Assembly (NCBI GenBank): GCA_910588845.1
Contig: CAJURU010000046.1
Coordinates: forward strand, 1 to 17,035
DNA: 17,035 bases
Direction: 5' to 3'
DNA from: an uncultured Lachnospiraceae bacterium
Lineage (GTDB): Bacteria; Bacillota; Clostridia; Lachnospirales; Lachnospiraceae
The notes beneath the pieces are model-generated. The model was not told where the DNA came from and did no database searches. It saw only the letters and a program-made list of their open reading frames with translations. This document shows positions 7,569 through 12,452 of the stretch, piece after piece (position 1 is the first letter of the stretch; the number at the start of each line of letters is the position of its first letter). A program made the position numbers and the translations under genes.

Positions 7569-7991
7569 TTAAGATTCATATCGAATTGTCTTGGGATCTT
7601 TCGCTATTTCTCTATATACTTTTAAAAAATCATCACTATAATTCTGTTCACTCCTGTAATATTTATCGTTTATTATAATAGCGCCTCCGCTAAACGACAC
7701 CTTATCTGTAGAACCATCTTGATAATAAAGAGTTATGATAACGCTAAAACCATCACGGCCAGTCGGAAAAGCACTTCTTATATGTATCGCTTGCAGCGCA
7801 TCAACTACTGCTTTCATATCTTCTTGTTGTTCTGTTTCTATCCATTCATCTGGAACCGCTATCGCCACTTTATCAAGTTCTGCGATGTCAATGTCTTTCA
7901 GCGGCTTTACCTCTCTCATCCAAAACCAGATCATACCCAGCACAAATAGTATAATAATGCATCCCATACTTACAACAGCTTTCTTTTTCAT
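7569..7991 (-). CDS. Small membrane-anchored protein of unknown function
   Basis: Protein of 140 aa with an N-terminal membrane anchor or uncleaved signal (MKKKAVVSMGCIIILFVLGM, residues ~4-25) and an extracytoplasmic domain of about 110 residues. That domain has alternating beta strands (GFSVIITLYYQDGSTDKVSF, then GGAIIINDKYYRS) and a short C-terminal helix (DDFLKVYREIA). No lipobox is clear, although a Cys follows Met-Gly at position 11. The start ATG has an excellent GGAGGAGG site seven bases upstream. The strand pattern resembles small Firmicutes lipoprotein-like domains, but I do not recognise the family. It lies alone between the chemoreceptor and the IS5 remnant; the IS end lies only about 45 bp upstream of its start, so the promoter may have been replaced or disrupted. 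Confidence 0.7.
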   Translation of the reverse strand: MKKKAVVSMGCIIILFVLGMIWFWMREVKPLKDIDIAELDKVAIAVPDEWIETEQQEDMKAVVDALQAIHIRSAFPTGRDGFSVIITLYYQDGSTDKVSFSGGAIIINDKYYRSEQNYSDDFLKVYREIAKDPKTIRYES

Positions 7992-8035
7992 GATGCCCTC
8001 CTCCCTCCAACGGAACCTGTTAATATTTAGATATA

Positions 8036-8520
8036 GGGAACCGCTGATTAATTAATTTTATTTTCAGCATTATCCCGTTTTGCCAAGTTTTTTAGAAAGC
8101 CAACGGAAATATCATTAGATATTTTCAGGTTATAACCCTTTATTTGAGGGTTGCTTTCTTTGAAATTGGGCGCACTTATACCATGCACCCCAGAAATTCT
8201 TGGGTCCGACCAGCCCTGCTACACATTATAAGGTTGGCACTGGCAAACAGCATGTGGAACCGATTCATATTCTTTTCGATTCCACGATATACAACTTTTG
8301 CATATCCCATCTGTTTTTTGACTATGAGAAATGCGTGTTCTACTTTACAACGAATAGCTGACTTATCATGCTCCATCTTTTTATCCCAGTTAATGCCTTG
8401 GAAATCATCAGCAGTTTTAAGGCTGGATGGACGTTTATTGATTCGGAATTCTATCTTGGATAACACCTCATCATCTTTGATTTCCTCCCGCATGGGAGCG
8501 CCTAGATAACCTGAATCACC
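8036..8520 (-). mobile_element. 3' half of an IS5-family insertion sequence (truncated)
   Basis: Contains the C-terminal 114 codons of an IS5-family DDE transposase plus about 140 bp of 3' non-coding DNA. The outer end is placed near GGGAACCGCTGATTAA at 8036-8051, which looks like an IS terminal repeat, but the matching left repeat is absent, so this boundary is tentative and no target duplication can be shown. The inner end is the sharp join to relaxase coding sequence at about 8519-8524. Confidence 0.55.
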
Positions 8521-8739
8521 ATCTTTCCTTGTCCTGCACCCCGCCTGTTCAATGCGGCTTTGAATAAAGTGATAATACCTGCCCTCCGGCTTGACGATAT
8601 GGAAGTTGTACTTGCTTTTGGCTGTGTCAATGTCGGGGTTGCTGGCGTACTGTTCTTTCTGTCGTTCGTGATGGGCTTCCAGCGGTCTTGCCGGGTTGCC
8701 CTTGTGTTTCTCAAAACGCAAGATTGCGTGTTGTGCCAT
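8176..8739 (-). pseudogene. In-frame fusion of MobV relaxase N-terminus to IS5 transposase C-terminus
   Basis: A continuous 187-codon frame made of two unrelated pieces. Codons 1-73, from an ATG with AAAGGAG eight bases upstream, encode the start of a MobV/Pre-type relaxase: MAQHAILRFEKHKG, then EAHHERQKEQYASNPDID, which carries the family His/Arg motif, ending near AGCRTRKD. From GDSGYLGAPMREEI onward it is the end of an IS5-family transposase, including the region of the catalytic Glu (AIRCKVEHAFLIVKKQMGY) and the closing signature NRFHMLFASANLIMCSR. Neither half is likely to work: the relaxase lacks its remaining motifs and most of its length, and the transposase lacks its two catalytic Asp residues. 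An alternative TTG start 14 codons upstream is not supported. The fusion retains a good translation start, so a chimeric protein may still be made. Confidence 0.75.
8521..8739 (-). pseudogene. MobV/Pre relaxase, N-terminal fragment
   Basis: About 73 of an expected 400-500 codons remain. MobV relaxases nick at oriT to start mobilization of plasmids and IMEs. The family motif I region is visible (AHHERQKEQY), and the piece ends in the conserved AGCRTRKD. Its orientation and position just downstream of a RepA-type gene match gut mobilizable elements. Loss of the remainder means transfer would require a relaxase supplied from elsewhere. Confidence 0.7.
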
Positions 8740-8922
8740 TCTGCTCCTTTCCCCATTCCTTTCCCATCCGGGGTTTTCCACAGGAAAATCCCGCTGAAAA
8801 TATCTCGGATAGGATTGGAATGGAATAGATATAAATCAATCATTTTAATCTTTGTATTTCTATATACCGTCCGATTTCCGTACTTCAAGAGGATTGATTA
8901 TCGTACTTGCCGGGTATGGTTT

Positions 8923-9318
8923 TCAGCCCTCCGGCGTACCAGAACCGGATTTCTTGAAGTCTGTGTTTGAAACCGCTTCATAGGATTTTGGGTAAATGCA
9001 GTTGGGTTTTCCACAGCCCTGTTTCTTAATGTCAATCAGTTCCGCATACTGTAACTCCCACAGGGTGTTGACAGCTTTCTGCCGCCCACAATGGAGCAAG
9101 TCCACCACCTCACAGATGGGATAGTACAGGTAAATGCGCCCGTACTCGTCCGCCCACCCGTTTTTCCGGGACAACTCCGCCCGCCGCAGGATAAAAGCAT
9201 ACAGCAGCTTTGCCTCGTTGGATAAGGGCTGAAATGCAGGTGCTTCAAAGAGGAAATTCGGTAGCCTGGTGAAGCTGAACGCCTTTTCCTGCTGATGAAT
9301 GTAAATCGTGTTTGTCAT
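8923..9318 (-). CDS. repA: RepA-type replication initiator, N-terminal winged-helix domain
   Basis: Protein of 131 aa matching the N-terminal domain of replication initiator A proteins found on Gram-positive plasmids and IMEs. Visible signatures are RLPNFLFEAPAFQPLSNEAK, LLYAFILRRAELS, and GRIYLYYPICEVVDLLHCGR with QKAVNTLWELQYAELIDIK, a winged helix that binds iterons or origin DNA. Family members usually extend further with a low-complexity tail; here a TGA follows SGSGTPEG. Beyond the stop the same frame reads LEVRKSDGI, and a neighbouring frame reads YRNTKI and LFHSNPIRDIFSG, which looks like the lost tail, so it may be C-terminally frameshifted. There is no Shine-Dalgarno sequence before the ATG; a perfect 13-bp hairpin occupies that position. 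It lies downstream of the zinc-ribbon gene in the same direction. Confidence 0.75.
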   Translation of the reverse strand: MTNTIYIHQQEKAFSFTRLPNFLFEAPAFQPLSNEAKLLYAFILRRAELSRKNGWADEYGRIYLYYPICEVVDLLHCGRQKAVNTLWELQYAELIDIKKQGCGKPNCIYPKSYEAVSNTDFKKSGSGTPEG

Positions 9319-9327
9319 ATTGTATTT

Positions 9328-9358
9328 TGTGGACAGTTAGAAGCCCTAACTGTCCACA
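9328..9358 (-). promoter_or_regulatory. Perfect 13-bp hairpin just upstream of repA
   Basis: TGTGGACAGTTAG (9328-9340) and CTAACTGTCCACA (9346-9358) are exact complements around a 5-nt loop. The structure overlaps the stop codon of the zinc-ribbon gene and ends nine bases before the repA ATG, where a ribosome binding site would be expected. On the minus strand it is followed by AAATACAAT rather than a U run, so it is not a good terminator. An operator or translation control of repA is inferred. Confidence 0.6.
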
Positions 9359-9534
9359 GAAGACCTCCTTTTCCGTTCACTTTCTGTTTTCTGCCGCCTG
9401 TGAACTCTGGCGGCACAGTTGGGGCAGTATTTTGCCCGGTTGGATTTGGGGACGAACACGCCGCCGCAGACCGTACAGCGTTTCAAATCCTTATCCCGGA
9501 AAATCTCTGCTTCCAGCGTTCCAGCAAGGGGCAA
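9346..9534 (-). CDS. Small zinc-ribbon protein of mobile elements
   Basis: Protein of 62 aa (TTG start) with two CxxC pairs (CTVCGGVFVPKSNRAKYCPN, then C) forming a treble-clef or zinc-ribbon finger, followed by a basic tail (RVHRRQKTESERKRR) suited to nucleic-acid binding. Similar proteins are commonly encoded next to RepA in gut Firmicutes IMEs. The frame stays open for ~17 codons upstream of the TTG without an ATG or GTG, so the gene may be 5'-truncated where the element was joined to the plus-strand cluster. The C-terminal codons lie inside the repA hairpin. Function is unknown; a replication-accessory or regulatory role is inferred from context. Confidence 0.6.
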   Translation of the reverse strand: MPLAGTLEAEIFRDKDLKRCTVCGGVFVPKSNRAKYCPNCAARVHRRQKTESERKRRSSVDS

Positions 9535-9588
9535 GACCGCCCGCCCCGTATATCCATAAGGTCGGAAATCAGCCTGGAAAACTCTCTA

Positions 9589-9617
9589 TTTCCACGCTCT
9601 CGGAATTGTGGTAAAAT
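9589..9617 (+). promoter_or_regulatory. Promoter of the DUF5071-XRE-CPCC cluster
   Basis: TTTCCA (9589-9594) and an extended -10, TG-G-TAAAAT (9609-9617), with 17-bp spacing. The predicted transcription start is near 9624, which leaves almost no leader for an ATG at 9630 and supports translation from the ATG at 9669. Confidence 0.5.
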
Positions 9618-9668
9618 GGAAGAAACAAAATGGCAAATCGGAAGTTGAGATGGAGATGGAGAACTAAT

Positions 9669-10079
9669 ATGACAGATATTTACGACTTGGTGCCAAAAAA
9701 TAAATTTGATAGTTCCAATATAGAGAGGCTAAAACACCTCACTGACAATGAGATTGAGCCGATATTACCCTCTCTTTTGGAGTGGATACAGGACTGTAAT
9801 TGGCCTGTTGCTGGTGATATTTTGCCGGTGCTGGCTTTACACCAATCAGCTCTGACCCCTTTAATTCATAGAGTTTTAAGTCCACATGAAAAAGACGAAA
9901 TATGGAAGTATTGGATTATTACCAGTCTGGCACCTCTTTTTTCTGATAAGAGCATAAATTGTATTCTCTCAGATATACAGAGGATTGCAAAAAAACCTAC
10001 ACAGGGCGAATTAAGAGAAGAAGTACAAGAAGCTGCTGTTACCTTTTTGCAGAATAGGTTATCAAAAACAAGTCGATAA
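9669..10079 (+). CDS. DUF5071 domain protein (immunity-type)
   Basis: Protein of 136 aa. MTDIYDLVPKNKFDSSNIER, then LTDNEIEPILPSLLEWIQD, then NWPVAGDILPVL is the typical opening of DUF5071 proteins, small alpha-helical repeat proteins often encoded near polymorphic-toxin loci and thought to act as immunity proteins; their biochemical function is not established. The ATG at 9669 with GGAGAA upstream is chosen over an ATG 13 codons earlier that lacks a ribosome binding site. Its base composition is more AT-rich than the XRE gene 34 bp downstream, suggesting separate acquisition. No toxin gene is seen nearby, so it would be an orphan immunity gene. Confidence 0.7.
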   Translation: MTDIYDLVPKNKFDSSNIERLKHLTDNEIEPILPSLLEWIQDCNWPVAGDILPVLALHQSALTPLIHRVLSPHEKDEIWKYWIITSLAPLFSDKSINCILSDIQRIAKKPTQGELREEVQEAAVTFLQNRLSKTSR

Positions 10080-10113
10080 CTTTCAGTTTATCAAGCAGAC
10101 AAGGAGGAAGAGC

Positions 10114-10914
10114 ATGGAACTATCCATACAAGAACGATTGAAAGACCTGCGTGTGGAGCGTGGGCTAACGCTGGAACAGCTTGCGGAGCAGACGCACCTC
10201 TCCAAGTCTGCGCTGGGCAGTTATGAAGCAGACGATTTTAAGGACATCAGTCACTATGCCCTTATCAAGCTGGCGAAGTTTTACGGCGTGACCGCCGAAT
10301 ATCTGCTGGGGCTGTCCGAAACAAAAAATCACCCAAACGCTGATCTTGCAGACCTGCGTTTGAGTGATGATATGATTGAACTATTGAAAAGCGGGCTGGT
10401 GGACAATTCCCTCTTGTGCGAGCTGGCAACACACCCGGATTTTCCCCGGCTCATGGCCGACCTTGAAATCTATGTGAACGGCATAGCGACAAAGCAGGTA
10501 CAGGGCGCAAACGCCATTGTAGACGCTGTGAGCGCAACCATTATGAAACGGCATAATCCCGGCTTGACCGACCCGCAGTTAAGGCAGTTAGTCACCGCCC
10601 ACATTGACGAGGACAGCTTTTGCCGCCATGTGATACAGCAGGACATAAACAAGATAGCCCTTGACCTGCGGGAAGCCCACAGGGACGATTTTTTCAGCGT
10701 TCCAGAGGATAACCCGCTGAAAGGATTTTTACAGGCTGTTGATGAAGCCGCCAGCGAGGACGGCGACCCGGAGCAAGCGTCGTTGGCGTTTATCTGTAAG
10801 CGACTGAAATTGAATTTGAAGAAGCTGTCAGAGGATGAAGTAAAGTGGCTGAAAAAGATTGCGGAGAAATCAGACTTGCTGAAAAATCCAAACCCACAAC
10901 GGGGGAGAAAATAA
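10114..10914 (+). CDS. XRE-family helix-turn-helix regulator of the mobile element
   Basis: Transcriptional regulator of 266 aa. Residues ~4-65 form a Cro/CI-type helix-turn-helix (RLKDLRVERGLTLEQLAEQT, then HLSKSALGSYEADD), followed by KFYGVTAEYLLGLSE, typical of ICE/IME regulators. The remaining ~190 residues are alpha-helical and acidic, possibly for oligomerization or partner binding; I do not recognise the domain. AAGGAGGA precedes the ATG. It is the middle gene of a three-gene plus-strand cluster with 34- and 37-bp gaps. Its GC content is clearly higher than both neighbours and similar to the repA region, so it probably belongs to the element backbone. It likely represses transfer or excision genes, but no operator was assigned. 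Confidence 0.85.
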   Translation: MELSIQERLKDLRVERGLTLEQLAEQTHLSKSALGSYEADDFKDISHYALIKLAKFYGVTAEYLLGLSETKNHPNADLADLRLSDDMIELLKSGLVDNSLLCELATHPDFPRLMADLEIYVNGIATKQVQGANAIVDAVSATIMKRHNPGLTDPQLRQLVTAHIDEDSFCRHVIQQDINKIALDLREAHRDDFFSVPEDNPLKGFLQAVDEAASEDGDPEQASLAFICKRLKLNLKKLSEDEVKWLKKIAEKSDLLKNPNPQRGRK

Positions 10915-10951
10915 GAAAACGATAAATATGAATTTATGAGGGGGATATAGA

Positions 10952-11251
10952 TTGGAAAAATGCCTTTGCTGTGGATATAGAACAATTAAGGAAAGAGGAA
11001 TTTTTGAAATCTGCCCAATTTGTTTTTGGGAAGATGATACCTATTTTGATTTTTCAAAAACTCCACTTAAAGGAATTTATTACGATTCAGAACCGACCAT
11101 GGAAGAGTTACTGGATGTTAAATCAGCTGCAAATCACGGTTTGACATTGCGAGAAGCGCAAATCAACTATAAAACATTTGGCGCTTGTGATAAGGAAATG
11201 ATACCGTATACAAGAAAACCAACAATAGATGAAATTCAAGATAAAGAATAA
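10952..11251 (+). CDS. CPCC-type cysteine-rich protein
   Basis: Protein of 99 aa starting at TTG, with GAGGGGG eight bases upstream. The N-terminus, CLCCGYRTIKERGIFEICPI followed by CFWEDD, is the Cys-rich CPCC motif (CxCCGYxT ... G ... CPxCFWEDD), here with Leu for the usual Pro. Two Cys pairs suggest a metal-binding knuckle. The rest (GLTLREAQINYKTFGACD, then KEMIPYTRKP) fits the family. CPCC-domain proteins are often found among toxin-immunity neighbourhoods, but their activity is not known. Like the DUF5071 gene it is AT-rich and sits on the other side of the GC-richer XRE gene. Confidence 0.7.
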   Translation: MEKCLCCGYRTIKERGIFEICPICFWEDDTYFDFSKTPLKGIYYDSEPTMEELLDVKSAANHGLTLREAQINYKTFGACDKEMIPYTRKPTIDEIQDKE

Positions 11252-11268
11252 TTCCCGTTTATCGGGAA
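11252..11268 (+). terminator. Short stem-loop right after the CPCC gene
   Basis: TTCCCG-TTTAT-CGGGAA starts directly after the stop codon. The stem is only 6 bp and no T run follows (GGTAGC), so it is a weak terminator candidate. Confidence 0.3.
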
Positions 11269-11280
11269 GGTAGCAAAGCC

Positions 11281-11406
11281 CTAAAATGGCTTCCCGCCCA
11301 TGTCGATTTTGAGAGAAAAATCCGTCTGCTTTTTCGTGAGTATGGTTATCCGTTTGGGACACTTTGTCCCATAGTCCAGTGGGGGACGAGCGACGGGGGC
11401 TTTCAT
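11281..11406 (-). CDS. Possible 41-aa basic protein
   Basis: A short frame from an ATG with AGGGTG upstream encodes MKAPVARPPLDYGTKCPKRI, then TILTKKQTDFSLKIDMGG and KPF. It is open further upstream to a TTG at 11490. The composition is protein-like but there is no recognised domain. It lies between the oriT-like site and the CPCC gene, transcribed leftwards. It may equally be an artefact of the conserved non-coding block. Confidence 0.25.
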   Translation of the reverse strand: MKAPVARPPLDYGTKCPKRITILTKKQTDFSLKIDMGGKPF

Positions 11407-11544
11407 ATACACCCTGTCTGCTGATGAAACCAGTCCTGCGCTTGCAGCTCCACGCCACGCAATCACAGCCCTGTTCTCCTGCCGCTTCAAATGCCCTTGC
11501 CCTCCCCGGCGGCAACCTCATTTTTGCAGCAACGCCAACAGAGC

Positions 11545-11574
11545 GTATAACACACTACACTTTGCAAGCAAAGT
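11545..11574 (-). other. oriT: oriT-like site with pMV158/MobV-type nick core
   Basis: On the minus strand: ACTTTGC-TT-GCAAAGT, a perfect 7-bp hairpin, directly followed by GTAGTGTG then TTATAC. From memory, the pMV158 origin of transfer has the same design (ACTTTAT...ATAAAGT hairpin, then ATAGTGTG, nick, TTATAC). The predicted nick is between 11551 and 11550 on the minus strand. The site lies 2.8 kb from the truncated MobV gene, not directly upstream of it. Confidence 0.65.
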
Positions 11575-11609
11575 CGTGGGCCAAGGGGCAAGCCCCTTTG
11601 GAAACCCCG

Positions 11610-11675
11610 GACAACAAAACAGGCTGAATATCTTGCACTTTCCCGATGCTTGATACTCAGCCTTTATTTGTTGTC
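11610..11675. repeat. 66-nt imperfect inverted repeat near the element edge
   Basis: GACAACAAA (11610-11618) pairs with TTTGTTGTC (11667-11675) and AGGCTGA (11621-11627) with TCAGCCT (11657-11663), extended by TATC/GATA after one mismatch that becomes G-U in minus-strand RNA. No U run follows on either strand. It may be part of the transfer-origin region or mark the element end. Confidence 0.5.
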
Positions 11676-11832
11676 AGCAGCCCCGTTTCGTGGTCTGCGT
11701 GTAGTTCCTTGTAAACTGACCTAAAAACAATTTTAAATAATTGGAATTTTAACAAAACAATTCAAAATTAAAACAATTAAAAGAAAACCATACTGATAAG
11801 TGTGATATAGCCGTATAAAATGCAATAACACC

Positions 11833-11874
11833 CTTAAGGAATATATCGTTTCAAAAAATGATATATTCCTTAAG
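11833..11874. repeat. Perfect 15-bp inverted repeat downstream of nrdG
   Basis: CTTAAGGAATATATC (11833-11847) is exactly complementary to GATATATTCCTTAAG (11860-11874) around a 12-nt loop. It lies about 75 bp beyond the nrdG stop codon in AT-rich DNA. No U run follows on the minus strand (GGTGTTATTGC), so it is not a textbook terminator. A protein-binding site or a terminator of convergent or leftward transcription are alternatives. Confidence 0.55.
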
Positions 11875-11949
11875 AGATAAATGTGCCCTTTTACGAACAA
11901 AGAAATATAAATTTTCTTCATTTATCTATTGACACTTATTAGATGGACT

Positions 11950-12441
11950 TCATTCACAATGAAGCATAACACATCCTTCCTTCAGGGACGCCAGAACATC
12001 TATCACCCGCTGGTTCGCGCTTCCGCGCCAATATAACTGGGTATCCTTCTGTTCTGCCAGAAATTCACCGTCCACTAAAACATCTATATATTTTATAATT
12101 TCCAGTCCTGCAACCGCCTCCCACACGAATCCCGTATACATCCAGATCGTCTTGCAGGGAAACAATTCCCGGATTTCTTTTACCAGTTTGAGTATATCGG
12201 AGCGGTTTCCAAAATACAGCGGATCTCCGCCGCTCAACGTAACCCCTGAAATATAATCTTTAGACAGTTCCGCAAACAATTCCTGCTTTGCCTTGTCATC
12301 AAACGCAAGCCCGCCATTGGGATCCCAGGTTATGGGATTCTGGCAATCTTTACAACAATGGGAACAGCCAGACACCCATAAAACGGTACGAAGCCCATCG
12401 CCATTGAGCATATCGTCCTTCGTAATATTGTGGTACCTCAT
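11950..12441 (-). CDS. nrdG: Anaerobic ribonucleotide reductase activating enzyme
   Basis: Radical-SAM activase of 163 aa that uses S-adenosylmethionine and a 4Fe-4S cluster to create the glycyl radical on NrdD. The cluster-binding CxxxCxxC motif is C26, C30, C33 in SGCSHCCKDCQNP; the SAM-binding GGDP-type motif follows (VTLSGGDPLY), and NGDGLRTVLWVSGC is typical of NrdG. Length is normal for this short radical-SAM family. The start ATG has AAGGAGACG upstream and lies 11 bp after the nrdD stop, so the two form an operon. Cytoplasmic and oxygen-sensitive. Confidence 0.95.
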   Translation of the reverse strand: MRYHNITKDDMLNGDGLRTVLWVSGCSHCCKDCQNPITWDPNGGLAFDDKAKQELFAELSKDYISGVTLSGGDPLYFGNRSDILKLVKEIRELFPCKTIWMYTGFVWEAVAGLEIIKYIDVLVDGEFLAEQKDTQLYWRGSANQRVIDVLASLKEGCVMLHCE

Positions 12442-12452
12442 CTCTCGTCTCC

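Larger units (their letters stand above)
11252..11949. other. Non-coding block: mobile-element end region and nrdG downstream region
   Basis: To about 11700 the sequence is relatively GC-rich and full of short hairpins (GGGACA/TGTCCC at 11356-11370, the oriT-like site, a GGGGC/GCCCC stem at 11581-11601, a 66-nt inverted repeat). From about 11705 it turns abruptly AT-rich, taken as the chromosomal side of the junction. No convincing long gene is present; only the 41-aa frame is listed. Confidence 0.5.

Noticed and set aside
8502..8888. 128-codon minus-strand ORF
   Set aside because: Overlaps the mobV fragment in another frame; only its first part resembles a displaced RepA tail, which is reported as a finding instead.
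11123..11521. Minus-strand 132-codon ORF over the oriT-adjacent block
   Set aside because: Runs antisense through the end of the CPCC gene, has Arg/Gly-rich composition and no ribosome binding site.
8036..11700. A complete integrative mobilizable element
   Set aside because: No integrase or excisionase gene is present, the relaxase is truncated, and no matching attachment repeats were found, so it is called a remnant.
11733..11921. 62-codon minus-strand ORF rich in Ile/Leu
   Set aside because: No ribosome binding site and it spans the perfect palindrome in AT-rich DNA; a chance open frame is more likely.
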